Assembly (NCBI GenBank): GCA_018366195.1
Contig: JAGZIN010000001.1
Coordinates: 186,001-250,000 of the forward strand
Length of the DNA: 64,000 nucleotides
Reading direction: 5' to 3'
Source: Butyricicoccus pullicaecorum
GTDB lineage: Bacteria; Bacillota; Clostridia; Oscillospirales; Butyricicoccaceae
Part shown: positions 24,361-31,378 of the stretch, one piece after another
Layout: the number at the start of each line of letters is the position of its first letter
How positions within the stretch are numbered: the first letter of the stretch is position 1
Translations under genes and position numbers: made by a program
Notes under the pieces: model-generated
The model's input: only the letters and a program-made list of their open reading frames with translations
What the model was told of the DNA's origin: nothing
Database searches by the model: none

Positions 24361-25436
24361 AATATATTCCTTTCAATTGCGAGGTGATTGGCGTTGTCAA
24401 GCTTGTTTTGGTAATAGTGTGAGTTGTTTCTGGTGTCAAATGCTCGTGCAATGTTCTGTGCGTGCGCATAAAAAAATGTGCCCAGCGTATCCATCGCGTA
24501 CAGACCGTTTTCCTGCCAGAGCGGAAAGCTTTTCGGAAGTGTCAGCACGACTTGTTCGGGGGAATGTTTGTTGTATTGCAGACATACGACCCATGCAGCG
24601 GTACAAAGCCCAAACACTTCCTCCTGATCCCATTCTCCCCAAACTTCAGCAATGCCAGATTCTAACATACGCAGCGCTTTGTCGGTATCGTGATATGCCA
24701 GCCAGCGCAGCATGGCAGAATGATATTCATTTTTGTCAAGCTGCGGACGCAGCAGGTCTGCCCAGTAAGTTGCCTGCTCGTGGGTTTCATAATCCAGAGC
24801 AAATTGCAGGAAGCTGGAAAGTGTGCGCTCAGGCTCCGATTGACAGGTTACGGTTCCGTCCAATATGGGTTGGGCGGCTTGGAGTGCTTTTTCTTTTTGT
24901 CCGGTTTTCAAAAAATAGTCTGTTTGGAAGTGGTATTTACATGCTTTACAGCTGGATACATCACGGAACTTGGGCTGCAACATTTTTTGATAAGCCTGTT
25001 CTGCCAGCTCCCATTTTTCCTGCTGAATGGCAATTTGCCAGCAGCGTTGATGGTAGCTTTTATCCCCTAAACAGCACTGCTCAACTGCTTTTTTGAAACG
25101 TTCCATCATCATATCCAACTGACAGAGTGGGAGTTGAGGCAGACAGTCCCATTGTTCGGTACAAATATAAAGGGCGTACACGTAATCGAGGGCAGAATCT
25201 TTGATGGGATAATTTTCGTAAATTGCAATCATTTCGCTGATGATGGGAAGAATGGTACCAGAATCGCCATGAAATGCAAGCTCCATCATAAGGTCGTCTC
25301 GCATGTGGAACCGCCAATCGTGGTCTTGCTGTAAATCGGCTTGGGCGATTGCACTGCGTATGGCTTCTGCACGTTCGCTGCCATGCGGAAGCTTGCGATA
25401 GCTCTGGGAGAGTGCTTTTAAGGATTGCATATCCAT
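24357..25436 (-). CDS. Helical-repeat (TPR-like) protein B of the Hsp90-like operon
   Basis: 359 residues, a close paralog of protein A (25567-26661). The N-terminal SYRKLPHGSERAEAIRSAIA and ADLQQDHDWRFHMRDDL have direct counterparts there. The middle carries VSSCKACKYHFQTDYFL (a Cys-x2-Cys pair) and ILDGTVTCQSEPERTLSSFL. The C-terminal part, ending in FDTRNNSHYYQNKLDNANHL, is almost the same as in protein A at the DNA level. AGAGGTG precedes ATG 25436. 130 bases separate it from protein A; its stop overlaps the start of protein C. Cytosolic; function unknown. Confidence 0.85.
   Translation of the reverse strand: MDMQSLKALSQSYRKLPHGSERAEAIRSAIAQADLQQDHDWRFHMRDDLMMELAFHGDSGTILPIISEMIAIYENYPIKDSALDYVYALYICTEQWDCLPQLPLCQLDMMMERFKKAVEQCCLGDKSYHQRCWQIAIQQEKWELAEQAYQKMLQPKFRDVSSCKACKYHFQTDYFLKTGQKEKALQAAQPILDGTVTCQSEPERTLSSFLQFALDYETHEQATYWADLLRPQLDKNEYHSAMLRWLAYHDTDKALRMLESGIAEVWGEWDQEEVFGLCTAAWVVCLQYNKHSPEQVVLTLPKSFPLWQENGLYAMDTLGTFFYAHAQNIARAFDTRNNSHYYQNKLDNANHLAIERNIL
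24386..24838 (-). repeat. Near-identical direct repeat, copy 1 (in protein B gene)
   Basis: About 450 bases coding for the C-terminal 150 residues of protein B match 25611-26063 with a constant offset of 1225 bases and only scattered substitutions. Sequence similarity drops sharply on both sides. Confidence 0.85.
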
Positions 25437-25566
25437 GATACACCTCTTTGTCATCTGATTTTTTTGAGCGATTTGCATGATTTTCAGGGGAATGATGAAC
25501 TCCATTCCTAAGAGGAGGCATCAGAAGAATCTGGGAGGAAAGATTTGGGAGAGATTCTAACATTAC

Positions 25567-26661
25567 TTACCATATTTTTGCAAGGGATTCTGTTGCGCTG
25601 CTGCCAAGATGATTGGCGTGATTCAGCTTGTTTTGGTAATAGTGTGAGTTGTTTCTGGTGTCAAATGCTCGTGCAATTTTCTGTGCGTGCGTATAAAAAA
25701 ATGTGCCCAGCGTATCCATCGCGTACAGACTGTTTTCCTGCCAGAGCGGAAAGCTTTTCGGAAGTGTCAGCACGACTTGTTCGGGGGACTGTTTGTTGTA
25801 TTGCAGACATACAACCCATGCAGCAGTACACAGCTCAAACACCCCCTTTTGATCCCATTCTCCCCAAACTTCAGCAACGCCAGATTCTAACATACGCAGC
25901 GCTTTGTCGGTATCGTGATATGCCAGCCAACGCAGCATGTCAGGATTGTATTCATTTTTTGCAAGCTGTGGACGCAGCAGGTCTGCCCAGTAAGTTGCCT
26001 GCTCGTGGGTTTCATAATCCAGAGCAAATTGCAGGAAGCTGGAAAGTATGCGCTCAGGCTCCTGCTCGCAAGTGACCATACCGTTCAGTACAGGCTGTGC
26101 GGTTTGCCATGCTTTTTCCTTTTGCTGGGTTTGCAGAAAGTAATCGACTTGGGAATAACAGGTGCATGCAGCACAGTCTGATGTATCCGGAAATTTTGCG
26201 TGCAGCATCTTTTGATACGCTTGTTCTGCCAGTTCCCATTTTTCCTGTCGAATGGCAATTTCGCAGCAGCGTTCATAATAGCTTTTATCGCCTAAACGAT
26301 ACTGATAAACTGCTTTTTGATAACGCTCCATCATGTCATTGAGTTGACTGAGTGAAAGCTGGGGCAGACAGTCCCATTGGTTGATACACAGATAAAGGGC
26401 ATACACATAATCAGATTCTGCATCTGCAATGGAGTGCTCCTCGTAAATGGCGGTCAGTTCGGTGATGATGGGAAGGATTTTTCCCTCATCGCCGTGAAAA
26501 GCCTGTTCAAGCATCAGGTCATAACGCAAATGAAAGCGCCAGAAGTGGTTTTGCTGTAAGTCGGCTTGGGTGATTGCATCATGTATGCGCTCTGCGCGTT
26601 CGCTGCCGTGTGGGAGCTTGCGATAGTTTTGGTAAAGCTCATATAACGATTGAAAATCCAT
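25567..26661 (-). CDS. Helical-repeat (TPR-like) protein A of the Hsp90-like operon
   Basis: 364 residues, predicted all-helical. Landmarks are NYRKLPHGSERAERIHDAIT at 12-31, TQADLQQNHFWRFHLRYDL, DCLPQLSLSQLNDMMERYQ, TSDCAACTCYSQVDYFLQ (Cys-x2-Cys), ILSSFLQFALDYETHEQAT (a TPR-like helix pair), and the C-terminal FDTRNNSHYYQ. The ATG shares one base with the TAA of the Hsp90-like gene (TAATG), with AAGGAG inside that gene, so the two are made together. The frame is open 62 codons upstream, but this overlaps the chaperone gene and lacks a site. I recall Cys-x2-Cys repeat proteins of this style next to Hsp90-family genes in actinobacteria. Confidence 0.87.
   Translation of the reverse strand: MDFQSLYELYQNYRKLPHGSERAERIHDAITQADLQQNHFWRFHLRYDLMLEQAFHGDEGKILPIITELTAIYEEHSIADAESDYVYALYLCINQWDCLPQLSLSQLNDMMERYQKAVYQYRLGDKSYYERCCEIAIRQEKWELAEQAYQKMLHAKFPDTSDCAACTCYSQVDYFLQTQQKEKAWQTAQPVLNGMVTCEQEPERILSSFLQFALDYETHEQATYWADLLRPQLAKNEYNPDMLRWLAYHDTDKALRMLESGVAEVWGEWDQKGVFELCTAAWVVCLQYNKQSPEQVVLTLPKSFPLWQENSLYAMDTLGTFFYTHAQKIARAFDTRNNSHYYQNKLNHANHLGSSATESLAKIW
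25611..26063 (-). repeat. Near-identical direct repeat, copy 2 (in protein A gene)
   Basis: The partner of 24386-24838. The boundaries are sharp: past 26063 the two genes diverge to moderate similarity, as they do for the rest of their length. Confidence 0.85.
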
Positions 26662-29009
26662 TAGACATCTCCTTGCAGCTTCAGATTGTTTTCTACAAGA
26701 TACAAAAGTTCTTGACTCATGGTTTGCAGTTCGCGGCTTTGGAGTGGGTGTCCGCCGGTTACGAGTGCCTGTACATATAAAATGCGGCATACACTTTCTA
26801 ATAGAGGTTCTTCTGATATTTGAGATAATTTTTGAATCAGAGGACAATTGGTGTTGAAATACAGCGTGGAAAGCGGCTGTTCTTCTAAGCCGGACAGCAG
26901 GGAAGAAAGTGCATCGGAAAAGATGTTGCCTTGGCTCATTTCCTTGGCGGTCTGAATTTGCCGGACAAACCGCACGTCATCGTGCAGGGAGTACAGAACA
27001 GGCAGCTCTGAGGGAGAAAATCCCCGCAATTGTACGTGACAGTCAAATTTTTGGAGAGAACGATTGGCGGCACGGAGCAGAAGGTCGCTTTGTGTTAAGG
27101 TCTGTTGAGAGGGCATACCCAGTGTCGTTTCCAAACCTTCTTCGCTCAAAGGAGTCGCACGTAAACCGCATAGATGTTGCAGCTTCAAAATCAGCTCCTC
27201 GTCGCTGGTATAGCCGCTGCATACGAGTAAACGCCCTTGTGCCAGAAAGATGGGGCGCAGCTGTCGAAAGCGCTCGATAGAACTGACATAGGTGATTTCT
27301 TTGGATTTGCGCAGGGCGGCACCTGTTTTTGTTCCTTCACTGGTTTCAAAGGGCAGATAATCAATAAAGATGTGGAACATATCATTGTCCCAGACTGAGA
27401 GAGACTTGATTGCACGAAAGTGCACCTCGATGATTTTTTGTAAACGCTCAGGGGCTTCGCGCTGGAGCTTTTTGAAGTGTGCAGAAATGGCTTGCGTCAG
27501 TTCCTCTCGCGCTTCTTCCAGTGCCGCATCTTCGTAGAAATCCTCGCGGGAGGCGGTGGGGCGCAGACCAGAGGTGTTAAAAAAGCATTGTGTGAAAAAT
27601 GCCCAGTCCGGCAGGATATGTGTGCCATTTTCGGTCAGCAGCATTTGTTTGAGATAGATACGGTGCTGTCCCTTGGCAGAAACCGAGGTCTCATAAGGCA
27701 GAATATAAGCTGCGCCGTTGATGTGGGGCGTAGAAATGGGAATGGCATCTAGGAAGGTGCAGCCAAAAATCCATGAGCCAAAGGATAGAAGCTGATTGCG
27801 TCCCAGAACGGAAAAGTCATTGGGAATCTGATTGATGGGCTCTGGATTGCCAGCAAGATGAACTGGAACCGGAAGCACCAGACCATAATACTTGACAAGA
27901 TTCTGTATGGTGTCTGCATCAAAATATTCCTCGGCACCGGGTTTTGCGGTCAAGGTAACGGTTGTGCCGATGAGGGCGCTGTCAAGCGGCTCGATGGTGT
28001 ATGTGCCATCGGGCAATCCCGTCCATTTGTGTGCAGGACCTCCGCCAGCTGGTTGAGTATGTATCACAATGGAATCGGATACCATAAAGCAGGAAAGCAG
28101 ACCGATGCCGAACCGCCCGATAAAATCTTCCGGAATTTTTCCGTTCATAAGCTCTGTTTTGGAGGACTGACCGATAACGGCAAGAAAACGATGGATTCCT
28201 TCCTCGGTCAGACCTGCACCATTGTCCCAAAAGATAAGCTGCTTGCGCGGCTTGACGGAAATCGTGATGCGCCCACTGTCCCAACTGGGCTGCTGCTTTT
28301 TGCGCAGGGTGATTGCGTCCACTCCGTTTTGCAGAAGCTCCCGTACAAAAACATCGGGGCTTTTATACAGATGGTTGGACAGGATATCCAGCATACCGCC
28401 AAGATTGACCTGAAAGTGATAGCTGTCTTTGTGGTCAGGGGTTGTTTGGGGGACGGCTGCTGGTATTGGTGCTTCTGTGTCTGCCTGGTGTGAAAAATGA
28501 AGCGCAGCAAGAAAATCATTCAGCTGTTCCGCGTCGTAATAACCGTATTGGTCGTTGGGATATGCCTTTTCAGGCAGAGACTCGACAGACCAGCACCGCA
28601 AATACTGCGTGAGTGCATCGGCAGAGATGTTGAAATACTGCGCCAGACAAGCGGCGTTTCCGGCGGTTTGCGTCAGGCGGTCTGGTGAGACTGCGCCAAA
28701 GTAGTCTGGTACGGGACAAAAACAATCCTTTTCAACGCCGTTTTCATAGAGATAGTATCCCCAGTAATCATTTTTGCAGGTGTAGCATAAGAGTACGGCA
28801 GTTTGTGCCAGCTCGGAGAAAAGACGAGCCAATATCTGCGGGTTGGGACAGGAGGACTGGAAATGAACCATTGTTCCGTCTGGGTGGCTTTCCAGTGTGC
28901 AGCTGCTGGTGTTGACTTCGGGGGCAGATGCTTCTAATGTGTGCAGATATTTTTTGACCGGAAATACACCACGCTTTAGAATGATTGCGGTATGTAAAAT
29001 AAAATCCAT
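26661..29009 (-). CDS. Atypical Hsp90-family (HtpG-like) ATPase with extra N-terminal domain
   Basis: 782 residues if translation starts at ATG 29009 (AGAAAGGA upstream). Residues 1-195 form a separate domain without counterpart in HtpG (landmarks YWGYYLYENGVEKDCF and YPNDQYGYYDAEQLNDFLAAL). The GHKL ATP-binding domain starts near 198: Glu224, Asn228 and Asp231 in FVRELLQNGVDAI, Asp262-Asn-Gly in WDNGAGLTEEG, the lid GRFGIG at 298-303, and GTT near 348. Middle and C-terminal Hsp90-like regions follow (PTASREDFYED). No MEEVD tail. It is probably a specialised chaperone whose partners are the three repeat proteins behind it. An in-frame TTG at 29147 with GGAG upstream could give 46 more residues. 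Confidence 0.88.
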   Translation of the reverse strand: MDFILHTAIILKRGVFPVKKYLHTLEASAPEVNTSSCTLESHPDGTMVHFQSSCPNPQILARLFSELAQTAVLLCYTCKNDYWGYYLYENGVEKDCFCPVPDYFGAVSPDRLTQTAGNAACLAQYFNISADALTQYLRCWSVESLPEKAYPNDQYGYYDAEQLNDFLAALHFSHQADTEAPIPAAVPQTTPDHKDSYHFQVNLGGMLDILSNHLYKSPDVFVRELLQNGVDAITLRKKQQPSWDSGRITISVKPRKQLIFWDNGAGLTEEGIHRFLAVIGQSSKTELMNGKIPEDFIGRFGIGLLSCFMVSDSIVIHTQPAGGGPAHKWTGLPDGTYTIEPLDSALIGTTVTLTAKPGAEEYFDADTIQNLVKYYGLVLPVPVHLAGNPEPINQIPNDFSVLGRNQLLSFGSWIFGCTFLDAIPISTPHINGAAYILPYETSVSAKGQHRIYLKQMLLTENGTHILPDWAFFTQCFFNTSGLRPTASREDFYEDAALEEAREELTQAISAHFKKLQREAPERLQKIIEVHFRAIKSLSVWDNDMFHIFIDYLPFETSEGTKTGAALRKSKEITYVSSIERFRQLRPIFLAQGRLLVCSGYTSDEELILKLQHLCGLRATPLSEEGLETTLGMPSQQTLTQSDLLLRAANRSLQKFDCHVQLRGFSPSELPVLYSLHDDVRFVRQIQTAKEMSQGNIFSDALSSLLSGLEEQPLSTLYFNTNCPLIQKLSQISEEPLLESVCRILYVQALVTGGHPLQSRELQTMSQELLYLVENNLKLQGDV

Positions 29010-29071
29010 GCGTTTGAAATCCTTTCTGCTGCAACAGGGGGCAGAGTATATTTTTGGTATGTTTGGAAGAT

Positions 29072-29104
29072 AAAAAAACTCCAATCGCAGTTTTGCGGTT
29101 GGAG
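29072..29104 (-). terminator. Intrinsic terminator in the leader of the Hsp90-like operon
   Basis: On the minus strand CTCCAACCGCA (29104-29094), loop AAAC, TGCGATTGGAG (29089-29079) with one G-U pair, then seven U (29078-29072). It sits between the operon promoter and the ATG at 29009, so it must be read through, regulated, or end a small RNA. Confidence 0.75.
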
Positions 29105-29176
29105 AAAGACAAGAAGATGTATTTTGTACATACAAGGCAGAAATCAATTTTCAATCTCCAAAAAAACTACACTTTT

Positions 29177-29204
29177 ATTATACAAATTACAGGAAATATG
29201 TCAA
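29177..29204 (-). promoter_or_regulatory. Consensus promoter of the Hsp90-like operon
   Basis: On the minus strand TTGACA (29204-29199), a 16-base spacer, TATAAT (29182-29177). Both boxes match the sigma-A consensus perfectly. Transcription would start near 29170, giving a leader of about 160 bases to ATG 29009. No CIRCE-like repeat is present here. Confidence 0.85.
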
Positions 29205-29269
29205 GATATTGAAAACGATATTTGACCTTTGAAGAAAGAAAAGGAATTGACAAAGATATAAAATTGTGC

Positions 29270-29298
29270 TTGATTTCCGAATGGTATCGCTCTATAAT
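29270..29298 (+). promoter_or_regulatory. Promoter of the 208-residue unknown gene
   Basis: TTGATT (29270-29275), a 17-base spacer and TATAAT (29293-29298). It is back-to-back with the promoter of the Hsp90-like operon, 66 bases away. Confidence 0.75.
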
Positions 29299-29342
29299 TG
29301 TTTTGCCCACTCGAGAATTATAAAAAACGGAGGGAATCATTG

Positions 29343-29969
29343 ATGCGGGATTGGTTAAACGGAGACTTAACAGAGGAACAGAAAGTGCGTTTCCGAAACT
29401 GCTGGGTGCTGCTTGCGGAGCAGTCCAGAAAACCATGGCAAACTTTTGTATTACGACCCTATTTATACGAACAGTTTTTTGCGACAGATGCACAGCAGAG
29501 AGCGGTTCCTATGATTTTAGATATCTTAACGATGCTGTCAGAACATCTTCCGGTCATGATTCATTTTTATTGCACCATGCCCAAGCACCCAGCGGCACAG
29601 ATGCTGTCCGTATGCGCAGAGAGCTTTGGTCAGGTTGTGCGGGACTCCAACAGCCCGTCTTTCCTATTGGTGCCGGGAGAGGAGCTGCCAACCGAGCTGC
29701 TCGGGGCGCTTTTGTTCGATCCGGACAGCGCGTTTCATGTGATGTGTTATGTGCCGCAGCATTTTCTGGTGGATAAGATATCTGCGATGCCTTACGGTGG
29801 CTGTCTGTGGTATTTGGAGCATGGTATGGGAAGAATGCGTCTGGATTATATGTCGGGGCGTCCGATGCTGGAGATTCAAGTGGACCATACGGTGACACCA
29901 GAGTTTCTGATGGGGCGCATTACACCAATGGTTTGGCGGCATGGCTATCGTCTGGTACTGCGTAAATGA
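29343..29969 (+). CDS. Hypothetical protein (208 aa), divergent from the Hsp90-like operon
   Basis: No family recognised. The predicted protein is globular and cytosolic, without signal peptide or membrane segments, rich in Met, Leu and aromatic residues. Landmarks: WVLLAEQSRKPWQTFVLRPY near 21-40, MPKHPAAQMLSVCAESFGQV in the middle, FDPDSAFHVMCYVPQHF, and a C-terminal beta-rich part GGCLWYLEHGMGRMRLDYMS. The ATG has GGAGGG upstream; the frame extends 15 codons further without a site. It shares the intergenic region with the Hsp90-like operon and converges on the deacetylase gene with only 6 bases between stops. Confidence 0.8.
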   Translation: MRDWLNGDLTEEQKVRFRNCWVLLAEQSRKPWQTFVLRPYLYEQFFATDAQQRAVPMILDILTMLSEHLPVMIHFYCTMPKHPAAQMLSVCAESFGQVVRDSNSPSFLLVPGEELPTELLGALLFDPDSAFHVMCYVPQHFLVDKISAMPYGGCLWYLEHGMGRMRLDYMSGRPMLEIQVDHTVTPEFLMGRITPMVWRHGYRLVLRK

Positions 29970-29975
29970 TGTGTG

Positions 29976-31115
29976 CTAGTTGTGGTACGCCTTGCGAACC
30001 AATTGGGACATGACGCTGTCATAGCGCACGTTTTTGCGAATGAGCACATCGTCAGCAGCAAATTTTCTTTCCTGCACCAACTGAAGGCGGAACCCGTTGC
30101 TGCGCACGTTGATATAGGTGCTGGAATTGTGTGCACCGTAAGGATAGGCGAAAAATAGTGTTTTTTGGTCGAGCAGAGAATTGAGAGCTGTATGGGCGCG
30201 CTTTAACTCTTTGCTGAGTTCATGGGCATCTACCGTGGTGCAGTCGATGTGGTCGATATTGTGTGCATATACTTTGATATATCCGCTGGCTTCCATTTCC
30301 TGCGCCTGCCGTGCGTTGAAAAAGGTTGGTGTTTCGCGCTCCATTTCACGTACGACTGCGAAAATGGAGGCGGGTGCCTTTTCTTCGACCAGAACGGGGT
30401 AGGCAAGCTGATAGTTATCCAAATAGCCGTCATCAATGGTAATGATGAAATATTTTTTTCCTTTTTCCGCCTTACCGTTGAAGTAATCCTCCAGAGAAAT
30501 ACAGGTGTAGCCCAGTGCACGCATTTCACGGATATCACAGCGCAGCTTCCATGGAGAAGTGTAGAGGTTTGGATTTGCAGCCAAGACCGCAGGGTTGTTG
30601 GTGAATGCGTGATACATAAAAATCACGGTATTTTTGTTTTTCTGGAAGTATGGAAGGGTTGGGTCAACCTCGACACGCTTTTGCGGGCCGTTGTACAAAA
30701 CCGACCAGTTCAGTGCTTTGCCCAAATCCCGTAGGGGGAAATAATTGTAGCCATCAATGCTATATCCCTGAATGTTGGTCGCCTTGCCGTTGATGTAGAC
30801 GGTTTGCAGCGTGGGGCGCGCAGCAGCTTCGAGGGCAGAGGCGGGCGGCTGAGATTCTGCCGAAGCGTCGTAGGGCTGCCCTTCGTCAATGAAGATGGCA
30901 GAGGTGTTGGGGTCGTAGTAAACCGAGCAGCCGGCGGCTCTCCCGAAATCACGAGCACGGACATAGTTATTATGGGAAATGGTATATGCGGATAAATCTG
31001 CTTTGGTGCCATAAATATAGATGTCCTCATGTGAGCGCACTGCGCTGAGAGCGGAGGCAGAACCGGCAAGGGAAATTGCACTTAAAAGAAGAAATAGGAG
31101 ACGAGAATGTCGCAA
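29976..31115 (-). CDS. Secreted polysaccharide deacetylase with copper-amine-oxidase-like N-terminal repeats
   Basis: 379 residues. Signal peptide of about 23 residues (RHSRLLFLLLSAISLAGSASA). Two stalk-type domains of the copper-amine-oxidase N-terminal kind follow (NNYVRARDFGRAAG and YNYFPLRDLGKALNW). The C-terminal half is a NodB-type carbohydrate esterase 4 domain: ITIDDGYLDN with the catalytic and metal Asp pair, HNIDH as the metal His-x3-His, and FAYPYG. It should remove N-acetyl or O-acetyl groups from an envelope glycan outside the cell. The start codon is TTG with AGGAGGG upstream. A hairpin lies in its leader at 31147-31176. Confidence 0.9.
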   Translation of the reverse strand: MRHSRLLFLLLSAISLAGSASALSAVRSHEDIYIYGTKADLSAYTISHNNYVRARDFGRAAGCSVYYDPNTSAIFIDEGQPYDASAESQPPASALEAAARPTLQTVYINGKATNIQGYSIDGYNYFPLRDLGKALNWSVLYNGPQKRVEVDPTLPYFQKNKNTVIFMYHAFTNNPAVLAANPNLYTSPWKLRCDIREMRALGYTCISLEDYFNGKAEKGKKYFIITIDDGYLDNYQLAYPVLVEEKAPASIFAVVREMERETPTFFNARQAQEMEASGYIKVYAHNIDHIDCTTVDAHELSKELKRAHTALNSLLDQKTLFFAYPYGAHNSSTYINVRSNGFRLQLVQERKFAADDVLIRKNVRYDSVMSQLVRKAYHN

Positions 31116-31146
31116 AATATGACCCTCCTGATAAAAACATAATAAA

Positions 31147-31176
31147 ATAGACGGTTCTCCAAAGAAAACCGTCTAT
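31147..31176 (-). terminator. Hairpin between the deacetylase and rpoB promoters
   Basis: ATAGACGGTT (31147-31156) pairs with AACCGTCTAT (31167-31176). On the minus strand it is followed by TTTTATTAT, on the plus strand by ATTTTTG. No gene ends here, so it may be an attenuator in the deacetylase leader or an insulator. Confidence 0.5.
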
Positions 31177-31195
31177 ATTTTTGTCTAAAATACAC

Positions 31196-31225
31196 TTGAC
31201 TATACGGTGAAAAATATGGTATAAT
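31196..31225 (+). promoter_or_regulatory. Promoter of rpoBC
   Basis: TTGACT (31196-31201), an 18-base spacer, TATAAT (31220-31225). Confidence 0.75.
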
Positions 31226-31378
31226 AAATCGCTTATCGAAATATGAGTGCTTTTTTCAATTCCTGTTTTAATGATAACATGCTTTTTCGACGAGCGCAAG
31301 AGGTACTTGAAAATTTTAACCACGCCTCCGGGCGTATTGAAATCCAAGGAAATTCAGAAACGGAGTGATGGGTTCAAC

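Noticed and set aside
29010..29204. CIRCE or other heat-shock operator at the Hsp90-like operon
   Set aside because: No TTAGCACTC/GAGTGCTAA half-sites here; the only CIRCE is upstream of hrcA.
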